Positions 1-8,255 of a stretch of DNA of 46,878 nt are shown here, piece by piece. Source of the stretch: a virus. A program made the position numbers and the translations under genes. Each line of letters opens with the position of its first letter. Position 1 is the first letter of the stretch. The stretch spans positions 1-46,878 of IMG/VR virus record IMGVR_UViG_3300009182_000096; one strand, 5' to 3'. Below the pieces are notes generated by a model, which saw only the letters and a list, made by a program, of their open reading frames with translations, made no database searches and was not told where the DNA came from.

Positions 1-2097
1 ATTAATGATAGTACTTCACTAGCTACCAGAGATTTTGTCACACAGCTTAAAGCTTCACACGATAGTATAATAAATACTATGTGGACAGCACTGCAAACTC
101 GAGGATATGAACTTACTTGGACAGATGTTGATGAGGCATATACAAGAAGAGATGCAGGAACCTTACTTGTAGCACTAGAAAAAACTCTGATTTACAGCAA
201 CGAGCAATATATGTTTGATTTTGTAAGGGGTTTGTATAACACTGATGGTAGTTTGGTAATTGATTACCAAAAAATGCCTGCTGTATTATATTCTTGGGAT
301 ACTATGAGAACTAGTATCTTGGCATTAAGCAGCATAGGTGGTGCAACAAGTGTCGCCTATCTAACAGTAAATGCACTATTTACTGCACTAATATCTAACT
401 TTAAATTTAAAAGTGGAGTTACAATTAGCAGTCAAGTTAGTCGATCAGCTGCATATGATAAAGTTAACTACTATCCTGTTATTACAGGCGATACTATATG
501 GAGTAGTATTGTCAATGAAGGATTAAATACACTATACTTAAATGACAGCTATGATCATGACTATACAGTTAGAGATGGCAATAATTTAATAGCAGCTATA
601 CAACAAGCTTACTATGATACCAGCGATTCACCAATAACAGTATTTGGATATGGTTTATATTCATTTTTTGGAACTTCGGTAATAGCTAGTAATAAAATGC
701 CTGCTGTGCTATACTCTTTTGATCAGATAAGAGATTTTACCAACATTTATTTAACAGATGGCAATGCAAAAAATGCTATAAGTAATGTTATAGCAGCACT
801 AAAAGAAAATGTTGTTATTAAAAGAACTAGTACTTTTCCAACAGACGCAGTAGCAGCAGCTAAACTAGATCCAAGAGGACTTTATGGGCCCGCTAATGTA
901 AAAGCTACTTTAGATAGTTTATGGGCTACACTACCTAATTTTGTTGCGGGCTGGAATTTAATTAATAGTAATCCCGAGGATAAAAAGTTTACTTACAGAG
1001 ACGGCACACTATTCCTACAAGCACTAGCAGATTGTTTATATAAAGGTTCAGATCAACCTATGGTTGATTTTGGAAATCAGTTAACAATTTCTTTTGGTAT
1101 ATACGCAATATCTCCTCAAAAAATGCCAATAACTTTATTTGCATTTGAAACTTTAAGAGATTTAGCTATTGCCAAAATAGGTAATTCGTACTCTGCACAA
1201 ATAACTGCTTTAGTAAGTAATTTAAAAGATAATTTAACTTGTAGTAAAAATGTATTACCTGCTATAAGTGATTTAGCTAAAACAAGATTAAAAGACTCTG
1301 TTGCAATAATTAAAGCCAATGAATCAGCAATAGTTGAAAGTACTTGGACAGCTTTAACACAAAACTCACAAGTATTTGCTACTGGCAAATTAACTATGTC
1401 TGATATGGCTCTTACCAAACGAGATACTTTAACACTACTAGGTGCGCTAGAAAGTATGCTAAATACTTACAGTGAGAAACCACTGCTTAATTTTGCAAGT
1501 GGAATGTTTGAGCCAGCAAGAGTACCTGTTATCAATGGTTCAAAAATTATTCCAACAGTATACGCTTTTCAAACTTTAAAACTTAAATTAGGTGAACTAG
1601 ATCCTAGTACTAACAGTACTAGTACAATGTTGCAAAATTTAATAGATAACGCTACACTTAATTCTAACAAATACGCTTTTGTGTACTGCTGGGATTATAT
1701 AAAAAAATATATTAAAAATAATACTATTAGTAGTGGCAGCAATACTCTTAAAGGTGTTGCAGATACTTTACTTGACAATATGCAAAAAACTGTATTAAAT
1801 CCTTCAACAATAACTGAGCCAAGTCGTATTACAGCTATTGGACATACTTGGACTGCGGTAATGAGCGGTGTTGCACTTACAAAAGTACCACCAGCTAATA
1901 ATGGTGCAACTATTCAAGACTCTATTATAGAAAGCGATAACGGTATAGTTATTGCATCAGGACAAGACGACCAAGGTAATGCGTTATTTGTAGGCGGATT
2001 ACAAATAAATTCAGATACTGGTGAGCTAGGCGGTCCTCCTTTTGATCAAGCAGTTAGACGAGTAGCAACAAAAACATCAATATCCAGGAGTTTCTAA
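1..2097 (+). CDS. Tandem-repeat virion protein, 5' end outside window
   Basis: The reading frame is open from base 1, so the true start lies upstream; 698 residues are visible. The protein is built from at least four tandem units of about 141 residues. Each has an R-D box (YTRRD near residue 47, YTVRD near 189, FTYRD near 330, LTKRD near 471), then an Ala-Leu-rich helix, then a KMPAVLY-type box and an aromatic/Leu-Arg segment. I do not recognise the family. Its position before fibre genes and its repeats suggest a structural tail or fibre component, which is inference. It ends in TAATG, overlapping the next start, so the two are translationally coupled. Confidence 0.7.
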   Translation: MNDSTSLATRDFVTQLKASHDSIINTMWTALQTRGYELTWTDVDEAYTRRDAGTLLVALEKTLIYSNEQYMFDFVRGLYNTDGSLVIDYQKMPAVLYSWDTMRTSILALSSIGGATSVAYLTVNALFTALISNFKFKSGVTISSQVSRSAAYDKVNYYPVITGDTIWSSIVNEGLNTLYLNDSYDHDYTVRDGNNLIAAIQQAYYDTSDSPITVFGYGLYSFFGTSVIASNKMPAVLYSFDQIRDFTNIYLTDGNAKNAISNVIAALKENVVIKRTSTFPTDAVAAAKLDPRGLYGPANVKATLDSLWATLPNFVAGWNLINSNPEDKKFTYRDGTLFLQALADCLYKGSDQPMVDFGNQLTISFGIYAISPQKMPITLFAFETLRDLAIAKIGNSYSAQITALVSNLKDNLTCSKNVLPAISDLAKTRLKDSVAIIKANESAIVESTWTALTQNSQVFATGKLTMSDMALTKRDTLTLLGALESMLNTYSEKPLLNFASGMFEPARVPVINGSKIIPTVYAFQTLKLKLGELDPSTNSTSTMLQNLIDNATLNSNKYAFVYCWDYIKKYIKNNTISSGSNTLKGVADTLLDNMQKTVLNPSTITEPSRITAIGHTWTAVMSGVALTKVPPANNGATIQDSIIESDNGIVIASGQDDQGNALFVGGLQINSDTGELGGPPFDQAVRRVATKTSISRSF

Positions 2098-2624
2098 TGT
2101 CAGAAAAAATTAAATGTAAAACACCTTCAACAGGTAGAGTTAAAAATTATACCTATAACAGTATTAATACTAACACTTGGTATACTATAGCTGAAGCACC
2201 CTACTTTTCAGTGCCTGATGCCCGTAGAATATACACTGATAGAGATTCTAGCGATATTACCAGAGGTTTACGTCCTGGCGAAATATTTTTTATGACACCT
2301 ATTTTTGTTAGAAATACAACTTATGGTACACTTCCACCTGGCGTAAATGGTAGTGTGTCTACTGAAATAATTACTGCTGATATACAAATGGTGTTAGAAG
2401 ATGGTACCATTATAGGTTGTCCTGGGCAAATGTTAGTACCCCCAGGCGAAACAGCTATGGTTCCAGTACAGGGTAGAAGTTTAGTAAAAAGAGATTTTAC
2501 AAAATCAGACGGTGATAAACTACAAATAAAAATATATAGTTTAACTACTGGTGTAGCACCTATACAAATTTGGGCAAGTGCAGAAGAAAAACCTTCTTCT
2601 GAACATACTGGACTAGAAAAATAA
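2097..2624 (+). CDS. Hypothetical structural protein
   Basis: This 175-residue protein has no motif I recognise. Composition is polar and beta-rich with many Thr, Pro and Gly, no signal peptide and no membrane segment. It starts inside the stop of the preceding repeat protein (TAATG) and is followed with no gap by the next gene (TAA then ATG). The tight coupling suggests all three belong to the same virion assembly. Function unknown. Confidence 0.65.
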   Translation: MSEKIKCKTPSTGRVKNYTYNSINTNTWYTIAEAPYFSVPDARRIYTDRDSSDITRGLRPGEIFFMTPIFVRNTTYGTLPPGVNGSVSTEIITADIQMVLEDGTIIGCPGQMLVPPGETAMVPVQGRSLVKRDFTKSDGDKLQIKIYSLTTGVAPIQIWASAEEKPSSEHTGLEK

Positions 2625-5600
2625 ATGAGTAACTTAAGCGATTCAAAATTAGTATCAGGAAGAACGCCTGCTATAGGGTATAGTTACAGAAAAACACCTA
2701 TTAGCGGCGATTTATCGACATTACTACCACCTGCAGCCTATGAGGGTTCTTGGGCATACTATGATAATGATATGTACCTTTCCGATGGTACAACTTGGAA
2801 AACGCCAGCACCTCCTATTATACGTACTCCGTCACCAATTACACCAGATCCAAATAAATTAATAACTAAAAGGCAACTAGTTATTACTGGATACGTATCT
2901 ACTGTTGTTGGATTGCTACAAACTGGTGCAAAATTTCAAATTAGTTTGACCAGAGAATTCACTAATCCTGTAACATTTATAGTAGATGCTACAGCTACAC
3001 CTGCAGGTAGTTTTATTATTGGACAAAGTTATACTATATCTAGTTTAGGAACAACTAACTGGAGTCAAGTTACTGGCAAGAACAAAACTTGGGTTGAAGG
3101 CGATAGGTTTACAGCTGTTACTATAGGTTCGGGTAATGGAATTGCTACTTTTAATCCTAATTCATATACCATACTACCAAATGAACCCGACATAGCACTA
3201 ACTCCAGGAACAGTTTTTTATTGGCGCGGCAAGTACATGGCTGAAAATGCCCAAGAGTCTGCTTGGTGTTCTATAACTGCTCAAACTTTTCCCTACTATA
3301 TAGAAAAACCAAAAATAGTTACAAGTGCTGGTCTAAGAACTTCAAAATTACAAATATCAAGATACGAAACGGCATTTAGTCTTCCAGGAGAGGTTACATA
3401 TGCTAATACTATTTGGTACTTATATTATAGTATTAATGGATCTCCAAATAATGTTATAAGAACTACTGATAATGTTATACCTAAATTAGATACAGTTGAG
3501 TATCTTACTAAAGGTTCTACTTACTACTGGAAAGCTGAGCACAGCGGATTTTTAAATAATAAAACAGTATCGTCTCCTTCTACCGATATTCAACAACAAC
3601 TAGAAGTACTGGATATAGCAACACCAGAAATAGTAAGTAAAATAGGTGCAGTATTAACAGAACTAGAAGTAACGCCTTTTGATAGTTCTGCTAAACCTCC
3701 TGAACAACTAGCCGAAGTTATATGGGAATTCTATACTAGTCCTGATTTAGCTGATTATATTAGAAATTATACACTTAGCTATAATGCGCTTACAATGACC
3801 TATGCATCAGCAGCTAAACTAAGTGTAACAGCATTAACATTTTTAGAGGAAGAAGTAATATATTACTGGAGAGTTAGATATAAAACTGTAAGTGGAAAAT
3901 ATTCAGAATATAGTAGTTTACAACCAGTAGCATTTATTAAAGCTTCCTTAATAAATACTCCAGTATTAAGTGGTGAAATTACACCAGGAACAGTATTAGA
4001 TAAATTTTTATTAACAGGATTTGTAAGTGCTTATAGTTTAACTTTTATACAAACTAACTATGAAATATACAGTAATTCAACTGTATCTGCACAAAACTTA
4101 CTATATTCGCAAGCTGTGGGAAGTGATACAACTGGATTTATTTTAGCAGGAGTTAGTCAAACGCTTAGAAGGGGTCAACTATACTACTGGAGAGCGCGAT
4201 ATAGTGGAAGAATAGGTGGCGTAGGTGCTACCCCAACCACTAGTAAATGGACTGAGTTATACGCATACATACAGCCAGATTCGATTGCTAAACCTAATTT
4301 AAGTATTGCTTCTACTTTAAATAGTTCGGGATTATTGGAATCACCTAGTATTAAACTTGCTAGTACACCATTTGAAAAAATAAATCCTGACTCTAATGAA
4401 GCCCACATATCTAGTGATTGGCAAATATATGTAAGTGGAGTTTCAGGCATATATGATTCATCTATTAGTGATACAAAAAATTTAACTACTTATACTAACT
4501 ATAATTTAGAAGAATCAAAAACTTATACTGCCAGAGTTAGATATACTGGTATAAGTGGTGATAGTTCTGACTGGAGTAATAGTGTAACCTTTCAAACTAT
4601 TAATCAATTTAGAAATGTTATACCTCAACCAAACAAAAATCCTGTAAATGAGAGTGGTGGAACTTTAAAGTACAGAGACTATTCAAGTGTTTTTGGAGGT
4701 TTTTATGCTGCAGATATGTGGCAGTGGGCTATTCAAACACGTACAACAGATAATATTACTATTACTCAAACTATAGACTTAGTAGATAAAAGTGTAGGTG
4801 GTCCAGCATCTACAAATACTCAATATAAATTTGATTTTGCAATAACAGATCAATACGATAAACTCTATCAACAAGATATACAGCCTTTGTTTTATATAGG
4901 TCAAAAAGTAAGTGTCAGATTAAAAAGTGACACTACCAAAACCCTAGAAGGATATATTGTAAAAGCTTATGGTAGTAGAATAAGTGTTGGTGTATTTAAA
5001 ACTGTTAATATTAGTGCACGTTCAATTTTAACGGGCGGATTTCATGTATTAGTAGGTTATAGGTTAATATTAGGCGATAGAAATATACAACAAAGACAAC
5101 AATATTTTGATTGGTATGATTCCGGCAGAACTTATGCTAGTATTACAGGTAATAGTTACTATAATAATAGTGCTGGTTTTAATGGTGCTACAGGTCTTGG
5201 TGCATTACCTATGCCTTTTGAGTGTTTTAGTACTACAGAAGGATATAGAATTACAAAAGCATTAGCTACAATGAATCAAGGCAAAGCCTGGGAGCGTGCA
5301 GCGTGGGCCGCATATACATTAAATTATAATGGTAAAAGTGATTGGTACATACCTGCAAGAGATGAATTAGTAGCAATATTCTATTATTGTCATAACTATA
5401 CTGTAAGTACGGTTTCAAGTACTGCTTGGAACTATAAACCTTGGGGATATATACAAAATAGTAGCTCTAATAGTAACTATATCAAATCAACTCCTGTATA
5501 TACAGGCCCTGGAGGTGGCAGTAGTAGATATAGTCTTGTACATAATACATTTACTGGATTTGGAGAAAAACCAGATACTCCTACAGATTTTTGGGGTTTA

Positions 5601-5969
5601 AATAGAAATTCATATGTTGAACAACTAGAATATAATTCTCCAGGCTGGGTACTTCAACCACGACTTACTGATAGTAGAGGATATCTTTCACCAGTAACGG
5701 ATTCTGGTTATGGTTGGAGCCAAAGACTTTTAACATCAACTTTGTATAGTAATGACTTATTTAGTGACTCAAATGACAGAGCAACCTATGAAAGAAATCC
5801 ATTTACCCCAAAAATCACTGACAACGGCATCCGACTGAATACTTATTCAGATCTTAGACTACCTTATATGAACATAGGTACTACTAGTACCTATCCAGGT
5901 CTTATGGAAACAACCAGTGCAACTGGAACTAGTGGTGGTTATAGGCTTATTAGAAGGGAACTAATATGA
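2625..5969 (+). CDS. Large tail-associated adhesin with Fn3-like repeats and DUF1566-like C-terminal region
   Basis: The protein has 1114 residues. Residues about 80-640 contain repeated beta-sandwich-like units marked by Y-Y-W-R/K-x-R/E-Y and YSEYS/SDWSNS-type strands, the usual signature of fibronectin-III-like modules. Around residues 850-1000, the segment with GKSDWYIPARDELVAIF resembles the DWRLPTxxEL core of DUF1566/Lcl-like domains found in surface and phage adhesion proteins. There is no signal peptide. It follows immediately after the stop of the upstream gene and overlaps the next by 4 bases. A role as a tail fibre or tip adhesin that contacts the host is inferred from domains and location. 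Confidence 0.7.
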   Translation: MSNLSDSKLVSGRTPAIGYSYRKTPISGDLSTLLPPAAYEGSWAYYDNDMYLSDGTTWKTPAPPIIRTPSPITPDPNKLITKRQLVITGYVSTVVGLLQTGAKFQISLTREFTNPVTFIVDATATPAGSFIIGQSYTISSLGTTNWSQVTGKNKTWVEGDRFTAVTIGSGNGIATFNPNSYTILPNEPDIALTPGTVFYWRGKYMAENAQESAWCSITAQTFPYYIEKPKIVTSAGLRTSKLQISRYETAFSLPGEVTYANTIWYLYYSINGSPNNVIRTTDNVIPKLDTVEYLTKGSTYYWKAEHSGFLNNKTVSSPSTDIQQQLEVLDIATPEIVSKIGAVLTELEVTPFDSSAKPPEQLAEVIWEFYTSPDLADYIRNYTLSYNALTMTYASAAKLSVTALTFLEEEVIYYWRVRYKTVSGKYSEYSSLQPVAFIKASLINTPVLSGEITPGTVLDKFLLTGFVSAYSLTFIQTNYEIYSNSTVSAQNLLYSQAVGSDTTGFILAGVSQTLRRGQLYYWRARYSGRIGGVGATPTTSKWTELYAYIQPDSIAKPNLSIASTLNSSGLLESPSIKLASTPFEKINPDSNEAHISSDWQIYVSGVSGIYDSSISDTKNLTTYTNYNLEESKTYTARVRYTGISGDSSDWSNSVTFQTINQFRNVIPQPNKNPVNESGGTLKYRDYSSVFGGFYAADMWQWAIQTRTTDNITITQTIDLVDKSVGGPASTNTQYKFDFAITDQYDKLYQQDIQPLFYIGQKVSVRLKSDTTKTLEGYIVKAYGSRISVGVFKTVNISARSILTGGFHVLVGYRLILGDRNIQQRQQYFDWYDSGRTYASITGNSYYNNSAGFNGATGLGALPMPFECFSTTEGYRITKALATMNQGKAWERAAWAAYTLNYNGKSDWYIPARDELVAIFYYCHNYTVSTVSSTAWNYKPWGYIQNSSSNSNYIKSTPVYTGPGGGSSRYSLVHNTFTGFGEKPDTPTDFWGLNRNSYVEQLEYNSPGWVLQPRLTDSRGYLSPVTDSGYGWSQRLLTSTLYSNDLFSDSNDRATYERNPFTPKITDNGIRLNTYSDLRLPYMNIGTTSTYPGLMETTSATGTSGGYRLIRRELI

Positions 5970-6529
5970 AATATATAAAATATACTTTCGTAGACAAAAA
6001 CACAGGAATAAATGTATTTAGTAAACTTTCTACAGATCCAGTTATTTTACCTAGCATAGAAGGGCTTGAGTTTGTGTGGGCAAAAACTTCCTTGTATCCA
6101 ACATTAACTCCTGAATTTTTTGGAACTTGCCCAGATAGCTCTAATACTGATATTGAAGGTGTATTAGAGGTAATGACAGAAGAGTCGTGGAATAACGCCA
6201 GAGTTTTAGAGAATAATGCTAGTTTTATTTGTCCCCCAACAATAAGTGCTAAAAATTTAAGGTTAGGATTTTTAAAGTATAATATATTGGACAGTGTAGA
6301 ACAAACAGTAAAACTTTTGCCAAAAAATCTTCAAATAGAGTGGCAGTATGCCACCACTTTTTATAGAAACAGTGATTTAATAAGGGAATTAGGTACTAGA
6401 CTAGATATAATTACAGATAAATATATGTACATTAATGAAGAAGGTTTAGACGCAGAATATCCAGAAGAAGAACAACCAAGTATAATACATAAAATTTTTA
6501 CAGAAGGCATTGAGGTATCAGAAATATGA
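5966..6529 (+). CDS. Hypothetical protein after adhesin
   Basis: This 187-residue soluble protein overlaps the adhesin stop by ATGA and itself overlaps the following heme-oxygenase-like gene by ATGA. I recognise no domain. It has a mixed alpha/beta look with an acidic C-terminus (EEGLDAEYPEEEQ). Its place directly after a long adhesin would fit a fibre chaperone or tail accessory protein, but nothing in the sequence proves it. Confidence 0.6.
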   Translation: MKYIKYTFVDKNTGINVFSKLSTDPVILPSIEGLEFVWAKTSLYPTLTPEFFGTCPDSSNTDIEGVLEVMTEESWNNARVLENNASFICPPTISAKNLRLGFLKYNILDSVEQTVKLLPKNLQIEWQYATTFYRNSDLIRELGTRLDIITDKYMYINEEGLDAEYPEEEQPSIIHKIFTEGIEVSEI

Positions 6530-7044
6530 TGAACACAGAATTATGGAATGCAACCAGAGACCTACACCATGCCTGTGAGCAACACCCAGTTGGCGGAGTA
6601 ATGGCAGTAGGTAAACCTCCAGTAATTTGGTATCGTGCATGGTTACAAGTATTACTACAACTTCATGAAGTTGTAGACCAACATTTACCAGATACAGTAC
6701 ACAGAGTAAATCGTATTAAAGCGGATATTAAAATACTCAATATTGATATAAAACCAATTAAAGCCGCAGAAACGTATGCAAATACATTAACTAATCAAAC
6801 AGCAATAACAGGTGCTGCCTATGTATTAACAGGCGCACATTTAATGGGGGGTGAAATAATGCGTAGACGTTTAGAGGATTTTCCTACAGAACATCTATCT
6901 TGGGATGATCGTAAAGAAGCGCTTAAATGTTTAACTGTATTACGAGAATCTCCTGATGTTATAAAACCTGCTCGTGATTGTTTTAAAGCCCTATTGGACT
7001 CAATGGATGAAATTGTTCAGCAATACCCTCAAGAATCTGTGTAA
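6526..7044 (+). CDS. Heme oxygenase-like protein
   Basis: This 172-residue, nearly all-helical protein opens with LWNATRDLHHACE, matching the start of biliverdin-producing heme oxygenases (L-x-x-AT-x-x-x-H-x-x-x-E). H14 is placed like the proximal heme ligand. Near residues 97-112, GAAYVLTGAHLMGGEIMRRRL resembles the distal helix with its Gly-rich kink and following Arg-Arg. Length is slightly below the usual 190-220. Enzymes of this family open heme to biliverdin, CO and iron. The gene sits inside the tail operon (ATGA overlap with the gene before), which is odd for a metabolic enzyme; a structural use of the fold is possible. Heme-oxygenase fold is likely, catalysis unproven. Confidence 0.6.
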   Translation: MMNTELWNATRDLHHACEQHPVGGVMAVGKPPVIWYRAWLQVLLQLHEVVDQHLPDTVHRVNRIKADIKILNIDIKPIKAAETYANTLTNQTAITGAAYVLTGAHLMGGEIMRRRLEDFPTEHLSWDDRKEALKCLTVLRESPDVIKPARDCFKALLDSMDEIVQQYPQESV

Positions 7045-7150
7045 TCAATTTTTATTAGATTTAGTAGTAGGTTTGGCATTAATAGGTGGTTATTACCACT
7101 TTGATGATAAACCCAGAGCAGATTGTACCAAAGCAAAAGAAAATGGCTAA
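7007..7150 (+). CDS. Small single-TM protein (47 aa)
   Basis: ATG at 7007 lies inside the 3' end of the heme-oxygenase-like gene in another frame. The ORF encodes 47 residues with one hydrophobic stretch (LLDLVVGLALIGGYY, about residues 20-34) followed by a polar tail ending KAKENG. Its stop at 7148-7150 lies just before the terminator, which is the normal position of the last gene of an operon. The Shine-Dalgarno is weak (GGA about 8 bases upstream). Function unknown; a small membrane protein is the only safe reading. Confidence 0.5.
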   Translation: MKLFSNTLKNLCNQFLLDLVVGLALIGGYYHFDDKPRADCTKAKENG

Positions 7151-7152
7151 AT

Positions 7153-7186
7153 AAAAAATACCAACCTTAGGGTTGGTATTTTTTTA
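7153..7186 (+). terminator. Rho-independent terminator ending the adhesin operon
   Basis: Inverted repeat AATACCAACC / GGTTGGTATT with a TTAG loop, followed by a run of T. It lies 3 bases after the 47-aa ORF and immediately before the strong promoter at 7189. Confidence 0.9.
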
Positions 7187-7188
7187 TG

Positions 7189-7217
7189 TTGACATACCTT
7201 TGCTTAGATGGTATAAT
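7189..7217 (+). promoter_or_regulatory. Consensus sigma-70 promoter of the fibre/lysis operon
   Basis: TTGACA at 7189-7194, a 17-base spacer, and TATAAT at 7212-7217: a 12/12 match to the host vegetative promoter. About 100 bases of leader follow before the ATG at 7325; the leader is very AT-rich and I see no clear structure in it. Confidence 0.9.
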
Positions 7218-7324
7218 AATACCAAAATAATGGCTAAAATAACTATAATTATTTATTTTAATAATTGTGCAAAAATACGTATAGACTATAATTTTTGCTT
7301 ATAATCACTTTTAAAGGAAATAAA

Positions 7325-7660
7325 ATGGGTCCAAATGAAACATCTGTACTTACCCAATATTTAGGGGAATTTATTGCCTGTGTTGTAGCATTAGTATTTT
7401 TTGGTAAAAAATTATTTACTGGTTGGAAGATAAATAGTGCAGAAAACTCTATTATTACACTTATGCACAATGAGCTGGAACGTATGTCTCAACAAAATAC
7501 CTTACTAAGTTTAGAGTTGGGAAGACTGCAAGATGAAGTTATAAAATTAAATAATCAACTACAAAAGTTAACTATTGAAAATCAACGTTTACAACAAGAA
7601 GTAATAGTACTTACCAGAGAAGTTACTAGACTTCAAGTTATACTGCATAAGGGGGAATAA
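7325..7660 (+). CDS. Membrane-anchored coiled-coil protein
   Basis: ATG 7325 was chosen because AAGGA sits 6 bases upstream; a TTG at 7295 in frame lacks one. The 111 residues comprise one transmembrane helix (about residues 12-29, GEFIACVVALVFFG) and then a long heptad-rich coiled coil from about 45 to the end (LxxELxRLQDEVIKLNNQL). It is the first gene after the strong promoter. It resembles small phage membrane proteins of the spanin or virion-anchor type, but a full Rz/Rz1 pair lies downstream, so its role is unassigned. Confidence 0.7.
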   Translation: MGPNETSVLTQYLGEFIACVVALVFFGKKLFTGWKINSAENSIITLMHNELERMSQQNTLLSLELGRLQDEVIKLNNQLQKLTIENQRLQQEVIVLTREVTRLQVILHKGE

Positions 7661-7661
7661 T

Positions 7662-8246
7662 ATGGTAACACCAATTAAGTTAAATATAAAAATATACCAA
7701 GGCAGTACTTTTAGTAAATTATTTCGCTGGGAATCAAATATTAAAGGGTATAATCAAATTACTGCTATAAGTAAAACTGCACCTATGGTAGTAACTGCGC
7801 CAGCTCACGGGATACCCGTAGGTTGGCGTACAAAATTAACCAATATTGTTGGCATGAAAGAGGTAGCAAATTTAGACTATATTACTCCTTCAGCAGTAAC
7901 CACAGATACACTAACTTTTAATTCAATAAATAGTGCAAGCTACAGTACTTATACTGGTAGCGGCGTACTAGAGTATAATCGACCTGTTGATTTAACTGGT
8001 ATTACTGCGCGTATGCAAATCAGAGAAAAAATTACCAGCAGTAATTTTATAGTAGAATTAACTACAGAAAATGGTTTAATACAAGTGGATAATACACTAA
8101 AAACTATTACTTTTACTATTCCTGCTGCAACTACTCAAGCATTTACATTTAAACAGGCAGTGTATAGTTTAGAGTTAGTAAAAAGTTCAGTGGTTATACC
8201 TTTTGCAAATGGAACTGTATCTTTAGTACAAGAAGTTACAAGATAA
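7662..8246 (+). CDS. Ig-like fibre-attachment / baseplate-type structural protein
   Basis: The 194 residues begin with an YQGSTFSKLFRWES segment. Further conserved pieces are PVDLTGITARMQIR, a T-x-N-G-L-I strand and VYSLELV near the C-terminus, ending VQEVTR. This pattern is typical of a widespread phage protein that precedes collagen-like fibres and resembles the N-terminal Ig-like domain of BppU-type baseplate upper proteins. An insertion of about 60 residues (29-90) separates the two halves. It is followed 9 bases later by the collagen-like fibre, consistent with a connector role. Confidence 0.65.
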   Translation: MVTPIKLNIKIYQGSTFSKLFRWESNIKGYNQITAISKTAPMVVTAPAHGIPVGWRTKLTNIVGMKEVANLDYITPSAVTTDTLTFNSINSASYSTYTGSGVLEYNRPVDLTGITARMQIREKITSSNFIVELTTENGLIQVDNTLKTITFTIPAATTQAFTFKQAVYSLELVKSSVVIPFANGTVSLVQEVTR

Positions 8247-8255
8247 AGGAATACC

